Assembly: GCF_004363095.1 (NCBI RefSeq)
Contig: NZ_SNYO01000006.1
Location: 236,627 to 300,626, forward strand
Direction: 5' to 3'
Source of the DNA: Actinomycetospora succinea
GTDB taxonomy: Bacteria > Actinomycetota > Actinomycetes > Mycobacteriales > Pseudonocardiaceae
Length of the DNA stretch: 64,000 nt
The translations under genes were made by a program, and so were the position numbers. The notes under the pieces were generated by a model. It had not been told where the DNA came from, made no database searches, and saw nothing but the letters and a program-made list of their open reading frames with translations. This document shows, piece by piece, positions 7,442 through 14,793 of this stretch (the first letter of the stretch is position 1; every line of letters starts with the position of its first letter).

Positions 7442-8697
7442 TGTCCATCGAGCACGTCCCACCCGCCCCTGGATGGCACCGCAGCGGCCGCACCCGCGGG
7501 CCCGCCGGCTTCCTGTCCCGCCACCGCGCCCGCCGCGCCCAGCGCGACTACGAGACCTCCGTCGTCGCCTTCGCCCACGCGCTGCGCGGGGAGTTCCGCG
7601 AGGCCTGCACCGGCCTGCACATCTGCCACTACGTCCAGGTCGCCGCCGGCATCACCGTCCGCACCCCGCGCGTCGGCGAAGTCCGACCCGGCCCGCCGCT
7701 GCGCTTCACCGTCGAGCTGCTGCCCGGCCAGGAACCCGGCGACTTCACCGCCAAGCAGAACGGACCCCGGCTCGCCCACACCCTCGGCGGCCACGGCCTG
7801 CGCGTCGAACCCCTCGCGGGACGCTGGGTCCGACTCGTCGTCCTCCAGCACGACCCGCTGCGTGACGGCTTCGGGCTCCCCTCCCTCACCGTCCCGACCG
7901 GCGCGGAGGCGGTGATCCTCGGGCGCACCGAGGACGGCATCACCCTCGGCCACGCGATCGCCGACCCGGCCCACCTCGGGGTGCAGGGCCAGAACGGCTC
8001 GGGCAAGTCCGCGTTCTGCTACGGCCTGCTCTCCCAGCTCGCCGCCGCCCCTGACGTCCTCGTGACCGGCTCCGACATCACCGGACTGCTGCTCGGCCGC
8101 GCCTGGGACGACACCATCCACCGACCCCACCAAGTCACCGGCACCCACGACCTCGCCGCGCACGCGGTACTGCTGGAAGACCTCGTGGCCGAGATGGACC
8201 GCCGACTGACCGCCATCCCGCCCCGTCAGGACAAGATCGAGCCCACTGCCGAGACACCGACGGTCCTCGCGGTGCTCGAGGAGTTCCCCGGCCTGCTCCG
8301 CGCCGCGGACGCGCTGCCCAAGCCCAAGCGTGGCGAGGGTATCCCGGTCGGCGACCGCATCCGTACTGCCGTAGTGCGACTGCTCTCCGAGGGCCGCAAG
8401 GCCGCGTTCCGGGTCCTGATGCTCGCTCAGCGCTTCGAAGCCACCGCCGTCGGTGGCGGCTACGCCCGCGACCAGTTCGCCCTCCGGCTCTCCTTCCGCG
8501 TCCCCGCGGACTCGCTGGAGATGCTCCACGGCACCGACGCCCGGCCCCTCGGCCAGGAGCACGCCAACGCCGACCCCGGCGTCGCCTACCTCTCCGGGCT
8601 CGGCCGCGACTGCGAGCGCATCCGGGTGCCCTACCTCGGCGACTACGCCGAGTACTGCGACCGCATCGCCACACACGGACGGCGGGCCGAGTCATGA
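7441..8697 (+). CDS. traB: FtsK/SpoIIIE-family DNA translocase (TraB-type transfer protein)
   Basis: 418 residues from ATG 7441. Walker A is GQNGSGKS (183-190) and Walker B is VLAVLEEF (275-282). After the nucleotide-binding core come SEGRKAAFRVLMLAQRFEA and SFRVPADSLEMLHG, as in the FtsK-like proteins of actinomycete plasmids. In these elements a single FtsK-like hexamer moves double-stranded DNA between mycelial cells. No transmembrane helix is visible, so membrane attachment would need a partner, perhaps the two-helix protein at 8909. The C-terminal part lacks a clearly recognisable gamma domain. It overlaps its neighbours by one and four bases. Confidence 0.88.
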   Translation: MSIEHVPPAPGWHRSGRTRGPAGFLSRHRARRAQRDYETSVVAFAHALRGEFREACTGLHICHYVQVAAGITVRTPRVGEVRPGPPLRFTVELLPGQEPGDFTAKQNGPRLAHTLGGHGLRVEPLAGRWVRLVVLQHDPLRDGFGLPSLTVPTGAEAVILGRTEDGITLGHAIADPAHLGVQGQNGSGKSAFCYGLLSQLAAAPDVLVTGSDITGLLLGRAWDDTIHRPHQVTGTHDLAAHAVLLEDLVAEMDRRLTAIPPRQDKIEPTAETPTVLAVLEEFPGLLRAADALPKPKRGEGIPVGDRIRTAVVRLLSEGRKAAFRVLMLAQRFEATAVGGGYARDQFALRLSFRVPADSLEMLHGTDARPLGQEHANADPGVAYLSGLGRDCERIRVPYLGDYAEYCDRIATHGRRAES

Positions 8698-8912
8698 GCA
8701 CCCCGAAGGCGCCCACCGTGCCGCGAGTCTGGGCCGCGAACATCGCCGCCGTCATCGACGCCGGCCGCGCCGTTCTCGTGTTCCGGCTGGCCCACCACCC
8801 CGACGACGTCGTCGAGGTCGCGATGACCGCCGAGGACGCGGCGCTCCTCGCCAAGACCCTCGACGGCACCGCGCGCTACATGACCGACGGCGCTCACGAG
8901 GAGTCGTCATGA
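8694..8912 (+). CDS. Small hypothetical protein of the transfer operon
   Basis: 72 residues, acidic, no signal or membrane segment. It contains VFRLAHHPDDVVEVAMTAED followed by ALLAKTLDG, suggesting a small alpha/beta fold. ATG overlaps the traB stop by four bases and its own stop overlaps the next ATG by four bases, so it is clearly a translated member of the operon. Function not recognised. Confidence 0.68.
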   Translation: MSTPKAPTVPRVWAANIAAVIDAGRAVLVFRLAHHPDDVVEVAMTAEDAALLAKTLDGTARYMTDGAHEESS

Positions 8913-9139
8913 ACCTCATCGCCATTGTGATCATCGCCGGGCTGGTCACGGCGCTGCTCGTCAAGAGCCGCCGCGCCGCCCCGGCGCTCGTGTCGGGCGT
9001 CGTGAGTCTGGTCCTGCTCTTCGCCGCCTTCCCGACGCTCGGCCCGGCGGTGTCGAGCAGCGCCGGCGAGTTCGCCCACCAGCTCGGCGCCGCTACCGAT
9101 CGCGCCGCCGACGTCCCGCCGCAGGAGGTCCAGCGATGA
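8909..9139 (+). CDS. Small two-helix membrane protein, Spd-like
   Basis: 76 residues with two hydrophobic segments, about 2-17 (NLIAIVIIAGLVTALLV) and 25-47 (PALVSGVVSLVLLFAAFPTL), separated by the positive loop KSRRA. The remaining C-terminus is soluble and acidic. Small hydrophobic proteins next to traB in actinomycete elements are usually spread (Spd) proteins that help DNA move through the mycelium; that role is inferred from position and topology. The gene overlaps both neighbours by four bases. Confidence 0.68.
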   Translation: MNLIAIVIIAGLVTALLVKSRRAAPALVSGVVSLVLLFAAFPTLGPAVSSSAGEFAHQLGAATDRAADVPPQEVQR

Positions 9140-9486
9140 CCCACCTCGTCGCCCGCGACATCGAGCGCGCCGCCGACGCAGTCCGCAGCGCCAACCACGC
9201 GACCATGCGCAGCCCGATCACCCCGCCCGACGCCTACGACGTCGTCGGCGGCCTCGCCGATCTCGCCCGGCGGGTGCCGCAGCTCGTCGAGTTCCTGACG
9301 CGCGCGATGAGCGCCGCCGAGCCCGCCGAGTACTTCGACGACCGCGGCGGCGAGACGCGCCTGACGCTGCACGTCGCGTCGACCGGGCTGTGGTGCGCAC
9401 GCCACGACCTCACCGAGCTGGCCTTCCACCTCGACCAGACCCACAACGCCCTCGGCCACCTCGGCCGCCACACCCCGGAGGACTGA
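9136..9486 (+). CDS. Hypothetical helical protein of the transfer operon
   Basis: 116 residues, predicted mostly helical with His- and Ala-rich amphipathic stretches (VARDIERAADAVRSANH, LAFHLDQTHNALGHLGRH). No metal-binding or enzyme motif is certain, although it has many histidines. It overlaps the membrane protein gene by four bases and ends three bases before the excisionase gene, so the transfer and excision genes form one transcription unit. Function not recognised. Confidence 0.65.
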   Translation: MTHLVARDIERAADAVRSANHATMRSPITPPDAYDVVGGLADLARRVPQLVEFLTRAMSAAEPAEYFDDRGGETRLTLHVASTGLWCARHDLTELAFHLDQTHNALGHLGRHTPED

Positions 9487-9489
9487 CCC

Positions 9490-9672
9490 ATGGAACCGAT
9501 GCTGTTCACCGCCGAAGAGGCCGCCGAGATTCTCAAGATCGGCCGGTGCAAGGTCTACGACCTGCTCCGCAACCAGGACCTCCGCTCCATCAAGATCGGC
9601 GGCTCGCGGCGCATCCCGCGCACGGCGCTGGAGGAGTACGTCGCCAGGCTCCTCGATACGGAGGCAGCCTGA
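9490..9672 (+). CDS. xis: Excisionase (helix-turn-helix Xis)
   Basis: 60 residues with the winged-helix excisionase pattern: LFTAEEAAEILKIGRCKVYD, then IKIGGSRRIPRTALEEYV. It bends DNA at the attachment sites to favour excision by the integrase. The integrase start codon shares one base with its stop (TGATG). This xis-int pair next to the tRNA is the standard AICE arrangement. Confidence 0.9.
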   Translation: MEPMLFTAEEAAEILKIGRCKVYDLLRNQDLRSIKIGGSRRIPRTALEEYVARLLDTEAA

Positions 9673-10898
9673 TGGCCGGCGCCGAGCGGGGCCGCAAGCG
9701 CAACGGCGAGGGAACGATCTTCCAGCGCTCCAGCGACGGCATGTGGGTCGGCGCCGCCTACGTCCACACCAGTGCCGGCGAGATCAAGCGCCGCCGGGTG
9801 TACGCCTCGACCTTCGAGGGTGTGCGCACCAAGCTGCTCAAGCTCCAGGCCGACGACCAGGCCGGCATCCCGGCGCCCGACCAACGCTGGACGGTCGCGG
9901 AGTACCTGGAGCGCTGGCTCGCCCAGGTGCAGGAGGAGAAGCGCGCCACGACGCACCGCGGGTACGAGTCCGCGGCGAGGCTGCACATCGTGCCGCTCCT
10001 CGGCGCCAAGCGCCTCGACCGGCTCACCGGCGCGGACGTCCGCCAGTTCCTCACCCGCCTCCGCGCCAAGTGCCTGTGCTGCGCCAACGGCTACGACAAG
10101 CACCGCGACGAGGAGGACCGGTGCTGCTCGGTCGGACGCTGCTGCGGGCGACACCCGTCGGTCCGCCAGGTCCAGTACGTGCACGCGGTTCTGCGGAACG
10201 CCCTCGGCAACGCGTGGCGCGAGGAGCTGGTCAGTCGCAACGTCGCTCAGCTCGTGAAGGTCCCGACACCGCGCTACAAGGTCGGGAAGGGCCTCACCGT
10301 CGCCCAGGTCCGCACGCTGCTCGACGCCGCGAAGGACACCCGCTGGCACTCGGCCTACGTGGTGACCGCGACCCTCGGGCTGCGGCGCGGTGAGCTGCTT
10401 GGGCTTCGCTGGCGAGACATCGACCTCGACGCCGGGACGGTCGATATCGCCCAGACCGTCCAGCGGGTGCAGGGCCGGCTGCTGGTCGAGAGCACCAAGA
10501 CCGAGGCCTCGGAGGCGACGATTCCGCTACCGAAGGTCACGCGGAAGGCGCTGGAGGCTCAGCGCGAGCAGCAGGAGAAGGAGCGCATCGACGCCCGCGA
10601 GTGCTGGCGGGACCACGACCTCGTGTTCTGCACCCAGATCGGCACGCCGGTCGAACCTCGCGCGCTGAACCGGGACTTCGACAAGGTTCGTGCGCGCGCC
10701 GGCCTTCCCGGCGTCCGACTCCACGACCTGCGCCACACGGTGGTCACGCTGCTGCTCAACCTCGGCGTCCCGCCGCACATCGTGCAGGCGATCGCCCGGC
10801 ACGCCGACGTGGACGTGACGATGTCGATCTATGCCCACCCGGACCTCGACGCGATGCGCCGGGCCATGGAGTCGATCGCGTGGGAGGAGGACCTGTGA
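9672..10898 (+). CDS. int: Site-specific tyrosine recombinase (integrase)
   Basis: 408 residues. The N-terminal arm-binding region (1-60) is followed by a SAM-like core-binding domain (about 72-190) with a Cys-rich insertion (seven cysteines between 134 and 158) seen in many actinomycete AICE integrases. The catalytic domain has Arg238/239 (LGLRRGE), Lys276 (ESTKTE), His351 and Arg354 (HDLRHT), His377 (ARHAD) and the nucleophile Tyr387 (IYAHPD). It integrates and, with Xis, excises the element at the adjacent tRNA-Pro. The frame is complete, so the element may still be mobile. Confidence 0.95.
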   Translation: MAGAERGRKRNGEGTIFQRSSDGMWVGAAYVHTSAGEIKRRRVYASTFEGVRTKLLKLQADDQAGIPAPDQRWTVAEYLERWLAQVQEEKRATTHRGYESAARLHIVPLLGAKRLDRLTGADVRQFLTRLRAKCLCCANGYDKHRDEEDRCCSVGRCCGRHPSVRQVQYVHAVLRNALGNAWREELVSRNVAQLVKVPTPRYKVGKGLTVAQVRTLLDAAKDTRWHSAYVVTATLGLRRGELLGLRWRDIDLDAGTVDIAQTVQRVQGRLLVESTKTEASEATIPLPKVTRKALEAQREQQEKERIDARECWRDHDLVFCTQIGTPVEPRALNRDFDKVRARAGLPGVRLHDLRHTVVTLLLNLGVPPHIVQAIARHADVDVTMSIYAHPDLDAMRRAMESIAWEEDL

Positions 10899-10906
10899 CC
10901 GGTGTT

Positions 10907-10931
10907 GGTGCAGTAATAGGTGCAGGTGCAG
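10907..10931 (+). repeat. GGTGCAG direct repeats, possible integrase arm sites
   Basis: Three copies of GGTGCAG occur at 10907-10913, 10919-10925 and 10925-10931 (the last two share one base), between the integrase stop and the tRNA-Pro 3' end. Short direct repeats beside an att core are typical of arm-type sites for a tyrosine integrase. No protein-coding potential is evident here. Confidence 0.4.
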
Positions 10932-10985
10932 GCACACAGGGACCCGCGGCGGGTCTTCTGGACCCGTCCTCGCAGGTCAGGCCGG

Positions 10986-11059
10986 TCGGGGTGGCGGGAT
11001 TCGAACCCACGGCCCCTCGCTCCCAAAGCGAGTGCGCTACCAAGCTGCGCCACACCCCG
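10986..11059 (-). tRNA. tRNA-Pro (anticodon TGG), integration site of the element
   Basis: 74 bases. Acceptor stem CGGGGTG pairs with CACCCCG, the anticodon stem CTCGC/GCGAG encloses loop TTTGGGA with anticodon TGG, and the T arm has GGTTCGAATCC. No CCA is encoded. The 3' end faces the integrase gene, so the 3' half of the gene is the expected attR core that restores a complete tRNA after integration. Confidence 0.95.
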
Positions 11060-11133
11060 TGACGGTGAGTCTAGGGGCGGGGCGCGGGGACCGCGGAGGC
11101 GCCGCTGCCTCGCGGTCCGGTGTCGCGTCGGAC

Positions 11134-11208
11134 CTAGTCGAGTCCGCGGACGATGTGGTCGTCGTCCACACGCTCGATCTTGTCGACGACCTCGATGGTG
11201 GTGCTCAT
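11134..11208 (-). CDS. 24-residue microprotein with strong ribosome site
   Basis: An ATG at 11208 opens a 24-codon frame (begins MSTTIEVVDKIERVDDD, ends RGLD) closed by TAG. Eight bases upstream is AGGAGGG, an unusually good Shine-Dalgarno for this genome. The peptide is acidic, soluble and has no cysteine or membrane segment. It stands alone between the tRNA-Pro and tRNA-Gly genes. The product could be a free small protein or the peptide of a regulatory leader; nothing downstream on the same strand before the tRNA-Pro argues for a leader. Confidence 0.5.
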   Translation of the reverse strand: MSTTIEVVDKIERVDDDHIVRGLD

Positions 11209-11300
11209 GCCCGTCTCCCTCCTACGTTGCGGCTCCGTCTCCCCATGGTGGCGAGGAGTCGGCCCCTACCGTCGCGTATTCGTAGGACGTCACTCTTGGC

Positions 11301-11343
11301 TGATCGTTCCAGTCGATCGGTCAAGTTCCGTTCCTGATCGTTC
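11301..11343 (+). repeat. Two TGATCGTTC direct repeats upstream of the microgene
   Basis: TGATCGTTC occurs at 11301-11309 and 11335-11343 in the 245-base non-coding stretch (11209-11453) between the microgene and tRNA-Gly. The interval also holds CGATCGG. These may be regulator sites for the microgene transcribed leftward. No other gene is seen in the stretch. Confidence 0.3.
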
Positions 11344-11453
11344 ACGAAGCCGTCGCGCGCCCGTCGACCGTCGTTCGGGGAGGGGACCCTCGACCCACCG
11401 GACAGGGCGGGGAGGCGGCATCCGCTACGGTGGAACAGGGCCGAGAGGCCCGC

Positions 11454-11527
11454 GCGGGCGTAGCTCAATGGTAGAGCCCCAGTCTTCCAAACTGGCTACG
11501 CGGGTTCGATTCCCGTCGCCCGCTCCA
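11454..11527 (+). tRNA. tRNA-Gly (anticodon TCC)
   Basis: Acceptor stem GCGGGCG pairs with CGCCCGC; the D arm contains AGCTCAATGGTAGAGC; the anticodon stem CCAGT/ACTGG encloses loop CTTCCAA with anticodon TCC; the T arm has GGTTCGATTCC. The discriminator T is at 11524 and CCA is encoded at 11525-11527. Confidence 0.96.
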
Positions 11528-11555
11528 CGGCGTCCGCGCAGGTCATCATGGGTCC

Positions 11556-11939
11556 GTGCCCACTCTCGGATCGTTCGTCCTCGGGACGCCGGACCCGCCG
11601 GCCCTCGCCGCCTTCTACCGCGACCTGCTGGGGTGGGTGATGGTCGAGGGCGCCGACGACCCGACGTTCCTGCGCCTGCGCTCGCCCGAGCGCGAGCGCC
11701 CGGGGCTGAGCTTCCAGCTCGAGCCCGACCACGTCGCGCCGACCTGGCCGCCCCGCGCGGGCGAGCAGCGGATGCACGCCCACCTCGACCTCCTGATCGA
11801 GCCCGACGCCCTCGACGCCGAGGTCGCCCGCGCCGCGGCGCTCGGCGCGACCCGGGAGGACCACCAGCCCGCCGAGGGCGTGGTGGTCATGCGCGACCCG
11901 CAGGGTCACCTGTTCTGTCTGTTCGTGCCGGGGGCGTGA
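11556..11939 (+). CDS. VOC (glyoxalase/bleomycin-resistance) family protein
   Basis: 127 residues from GTG 11556, 29 bases after the tRNA-Gly. The fold pattern fits two beta-alpha-beta-beta-beta repeats: GSFVLGTPDPPALAAFYRDL begins the first, HAHLDLLIEPDALDAEVARA the second, and the protein ends with MRDPQGHLFCLFVPG. Possible metal ligands are His in HAHLDL and the late Glu/His positions, but substrate cannot be read from sequence. The last 53 bases overlap the 3' end of the transporter gene on the other strand. Confidence 0.85.
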   Translation: MPTLGSFVLGTPDPPALAAFYRDLLGWVMVEGADDPTFLRLRSPERERPGLSFQLEPDHVAPTWPPRAGEQRMHAHLDLLIEPDALDAEVARAAALGATREDHQPAEGVVVMRDPQGHLFCLFVPGA

Positions 11940-12873
11940 CGTCGGGGGCGCGCCGTCGCCCGAGCAGCCCGAGCCCGACGTACATGCCGACGAGCGCCAC
12001 GGCGAGACCGGCCACGGCGTGCAGCGTGAGCGGCTCGCCGAGGATCGGGACGGCAGCGAGCGCGGTCACCGCCGGGACGAGGTTGAGCAGCGAGCTGACG
12101 TGCACCGTCGAGCGCCACCGCAGCAGCACGAACATCAGCACGAACGCGCCCGCCGAGTTCACGACCCCGAGCCACAGCGCGGTCCACCAGCCGGCGGCGT
12201 CGGTCGGCACCCAGGCAGCACCGAGGAACGGCATGGCGGCGGCGGTGACGACGAGCGAGGTCCCCATCTGCACCGCGACGCTCGTGGCGACGGGGGTGTC
12301 GTCGTTGAACCGCTTCTGGTACAGCGTGCCGGCGGCCATCGACAGGGCGCCGAGCACCGGCAGCACGACCGTCGCGCCGAGGTCACCGCCGAGGCGGTCG
12401 GACAGGACGATGTAGACGCCGCAGGCCCCGATGATCAGGCCGACGACGGGCGCCGCGCCGATCCGGGTGGAGAGCACCAGCGGCGTGAGCAGGCCGACGA
12501 GCAGCGGCGCCATGCCGAGCACGAGGCTCGTGACGCCGGCCGGGACGCCGGCCGCGAGCCCCGAGTAGCAGAACGCGAACTGCCCGACCTGCAGCAGCAG
12601 CGCGGTCACCATGAGGTGGACCCACGCCCGGCCGCGCGGCAGGGCGGGCCGCGACACGACGACGGCGACCAGCACCACGACCAGCGCGATGAGGAACCGC
12701 CACAGCAGCACCGTCGGCACCGCCATGTGCGCGGTGGCGATCTTGCCGACGACGAAGCCCGACGCGTAGACGGGCACGAACAGCGCGGACAGGACCGGGA
12801 CGACCCAGCTCCGCGAGGGCCCCGTGACGCCGGCGGGCGGCGCCACGGGACCGGCGCGCCTGTCGCGGAGCAT
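11887..12873 (-). CDS. EamA-type DMT-superfamily transporter
   Basis: 328 residues with ten hydrophobic segments arranged as two EamA repeats, starting at about residues 22-45 (SWVVPVLSALFVPVYASGFV) and about 170 onward (LPVLGALSMAAGTLYQKRF). A GxLYQKRF element and a PVLGEPL-like segment (VPILGEPLTLH) near the ninth helix are typical of the family. Substrate is unknown; relatives export amino acids and metabolites. The C-terminal tail is basic. It converges with the VOC gene. Confidence 0.88.
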   Translation of the reverse strand: MLRDRRAGPVAPPAGVTGPSRSWVVPVLSALFVPVYASGFVVGKIATAHMAVPTVLLWRFLIALVVVLVAVVVSRPALPRGRAWVHLMVTALLLQVGQFAFCYSGLAAGVPAGVTSLVLGMAPLLVGLLTPLVLSTRIGAAPVVGLIIGACGVYIVLSDRLGGDLGATVVLPVLGALSMAAGTLYQKRFNDDTPVATSVAVQMGTSLVVTAAAMPFLGAAWVPTDAAGWWTALWLGVVNSAGAFVLMFVLLRWRSTVHVSSLLNLVPAVTALAAVPILGEPLTLHAVAGLAVALVGMYVGLGLLGRRRAPDVTPPARTDRTGDPAGRA

Positions 12874-12934
12874 GTCCGTCAGTCCATAGCACCGCTAACG
12901 ACAACGCAAACGGTCTCGCGTCACAGGGCGATCG

Positions 12935-14107
12935 TCAGAGGGCGGCGTAGAGCGCCGTCTCGAAGTCGCCGTAGAGCTTCCACGCCTCGTTCTCGGAGAT
13001 GAACGGCAGCGAGTTGGTGTAGATCGACGCGCAGATGCCCGTCGTGCGGTCGATCCAGAAGTGCGTGTTGAGCAGACCCGCCCACGCCCCGCTCCACGCG
13101 CGACGCCGGCCGGGGACGTCCTCGGTGTTGAGCAGCAGCCCGTAGCCCCAGGTGAAGCCGGGTCCGAGGTGCAGGCTGTCGGTGGTCGCCGGGTCGGCGG
13201 TCGCGATCTCCTCGGGCAGCGGGATGCCGCCGAGCTGGTCGGAGAACGCGGCGTCGACGGTCTCCTGGCGCAGGATGCGCGCCCCGTCGAGCTCGCCGCC
13301 GCGCAGCAGGGCGCGCTCGAAGCGGATGTAGTCGCGCGGCGTCGAGTGCAGGCCGTGCCCGCCGGGCCACCACTCGGGGTAGTCGGGGAGGAAGTTGCCG
13401 GCCGACATCCACGCGCCGTCCTCGCCGCGCACGTGCACCGGGGTCTTGTTGCCCTGCCGGCCGTCGTCGAGGGCGAACATCGTGTCGTCCATGCCCAGCG
13501 GACCGGTGACGTTCTCCTTGATGACGACGTCGAGGGTCGTGCCCGCGACGGCCTCGACGACCTGGCCCAGCCAGTCGGTGTTGATGCCGTACTCGTAGCG
13601 CGTGCCCGGGTCGGCGATCATCGGCGCGAACAGGGCGCGCTTGTCGCCGGGGACGACGTTCGGCACGCCCGTCACCTGCTCGTAGCGGCCGATGTCGGCG
13701 TTCCAGAACCAGTAGCTCAGGCCCGAGGTGTGGGTGACGAGGTGCTTCACGGTCGCCTTGCTCGCGGGCGCGCGCAGCCGCGGGGTGTCGCCGTCGAAGC
13801 CCTCGAGGACCTGGATCTCCGCGAACGACGGGACGTACTCCTCGACGGGCGCGTCGAGGTCCAGCTCGCCGCGTTCCACCTGCTGCAGCGCGGTGGTCGT
13901 GGCGACCATCTTGGTCATCGACATGATCCGGAAGTGGGTGCCGCCCGAGACCTGGTCGGGCTCCCCGACGGCGCGCGGCCCGGCGCCGCCCTCGTAGAAC
14001 ACGCCGTCGGCGTCGGCGGCGATGGCCACGACGTGCGGCACGGCGCCGTCCTCGACCGCCCCCGCCAGCACCTTGTCGATCCCCGAACCGTCGATCGTCC
14101 TGCTCAT
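12935..14107 (-). CDS. Serine hydrolase of the class C beta-lactamase family
   Basis: 390 residues from ATG 14107, preceded by AGGAGG. The acylation motif is Ser63-Met-Thr-Lys66 (IMSMTKM), and the second motif is Tyr173-Gly-Ile-Asn176. The protein has no signal peptide, so it is probably an intracellular esterase or peptidase of the EstB/DD-peptidase group rather than a resistance enzyme. The C-terminal part keeps the WGYGLLLN and SGAWAG segments of the family. It is transcribed away from the DinB gene across a 108-base gap. Confidence 0.88.
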   Translation of the reverse strand: MSRTIDGSGIDKVLAGAVEDGAVPHVVAIAADADGVFYEGGAGPRAVGEPDQVSGGTHFRIMSMTKMVATTTALQQVERGELDLDAPVEEYVPSFAEIQVLEGFDGDTPRLRAPASKATVKHLVTHTSGLSYWFWNADIGRYEQVTGVPNVVPGDKRALFAPMIADPGTRYEYGINTDWLGQVVEAVAGTTLDVVIKENVTGPLGMDDTMFALDDGRQGNKTPVHVRGEDGAWMSAGNFLPDYPEWWPGGHGLHSTPRDYIRFERALLRGGELDGARILRQETVDAAFSDQLGGIPLPEEIATADPATTDSLHLGPGFTWGYGLLLNTEDVPGRRRAWSGAWAGLLNTHFWIDRTTGICASIYTNSLPFISENEAWKLYGDFETALYAAL

Positions 14108-14215
14108 GGTGTGAACCTCCTGGAGTGATCGTCGACACACAGTCTGGTGCGCCCACGCTCCTCCGTCCCCGTCCGACCGGACAGGGCCGTCGGACCCCGC
14201 CGCTACCGTCCCGCC

Positions 14216-14764
14216 ATGACGCTGGACTGGAACGCGCTGCTGCTCGACCAGATCGACTTCCAGTGGCGCGGGGCGTTCCGGCCGCGCCTCGAGACGTTGA
14301 CCGACGAGCAGTACCTCTGGGAGCCCGCGCCGGGCGCGTGGAGCGTGCGGCCCCGCGCGGAGGCGACGACGCCGATGGCCGCCGGCGCGGGCGACATGGT
14401 CATCGACTTCGCGTTCCCCGCCCCGGACCCGCCACCGGTCACGACGATCGCCTGGCGCCTGGGGCACGTCGTCGTCGGCGTGCTCGCGATGCGCGTCGCG
14501 GGCCACTTCGGCGGCCCGCCGGTCGACTACGCCACCCACCACTACGCCCCGACCGCGCGCGAGGCCCTCGACCAGCTCGACGACGCCTACGCGGCGTGGA
14601 CCGCCGGCGTGCGCGGCGCCGACCTCGAGGAGCCGTGCGGGCCGAGCGAGGGCCCGTACGCGGCCGAGCCGATGGCGGTGCTCGTGCTGCACATCCACCG
14701 CGAGCTGCTCCACCACGGCGCCGAGATCGCGCTGCTGCTCGACCTGCACGGCGCCCGGAGCTGA
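14216..14764 (+). CDS. DinB-family protein
   Basis: 182 residues from ATG 14216. The four-helix DinB pattern is visible: an N-terminal LLLDQIDFQWRGAF helix, a RLGHVVVGV segment with the first metal histidine, and HIHRELLHHGAEIALL near the C-terminus with the other two. Relatives are metal-dependent thiol transferases, including mycothiol- or bacillithiol-dependent enzymes in Gram-positive bacteria. Its partner substrate is unknown. Starts divergently from the serine hydrolase. Confidence 0.82.
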   Translation: MTLDWNALLLDQIDFQWRGAFRPRLETLTDEQYLWEPAPGAWSVRPRAEATTPMAAGAGDMVIDFAFPAPDPPPVTTIAWRLGHVVVGVLAMRVAGHFGGPPVDYATHHYAPTAREALDQLDDAYAAWTAGVRGADLEEPCGPSEGPYAAEPMAVLVLHIHRELLHHGAEIALLLDLHGARS

Positions 14765-14793
14765 CCACCCGGGCTCGGGCATCATGGGCGCCG

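Larger units (their letters stand above)
1..11030. mobile_element. Right-hand part of an AICE-type integrative conjugative element inserted at tRNA-Pro
   Basis: The segment contains the usual AICE parts: HUH replication initiator (cut by the left edge), XRE repressor, Nudix-type protein, FtsK/TraB translocase, WhiB-like protein, small spread-type genes, excisionase and tyrosine integrase. The integrase stop is 87 bases from the 3' end of a tRNA-Pro gene that points towards the element, the normal arrangement for an attR. The left attachment site lies outside the window, so the length is unknown. The right limit within the tRNA is estimated; the att core usually runs from the anticodon region to the tRNA 3' end. 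About 4 kb of cargo (roughly 0.65 to 4.6 kb) is less GC-rich than the rest, suggesting separate acquisition. Confidence 0.88.

Noticed and set aside
7261..8676. Long minus-strand frame antisense to traB (471 codons)
   Set aside because: High-GC genes give long antisense frames; this one has a biased Gly/Glu/Val/Arg composition without a domain and mirrors the traB codon pattern.
10829..11053. Frame of 74 codons on the minus strand across tRNA-Pro
   Set aside because: It is a translation of the tRNA-Pro gene and flank, the common false ORF over tRNA T-arms, and its amino-acid pattern (GARGRGFESRHPD) is the familiar tRNA-derived artefact.
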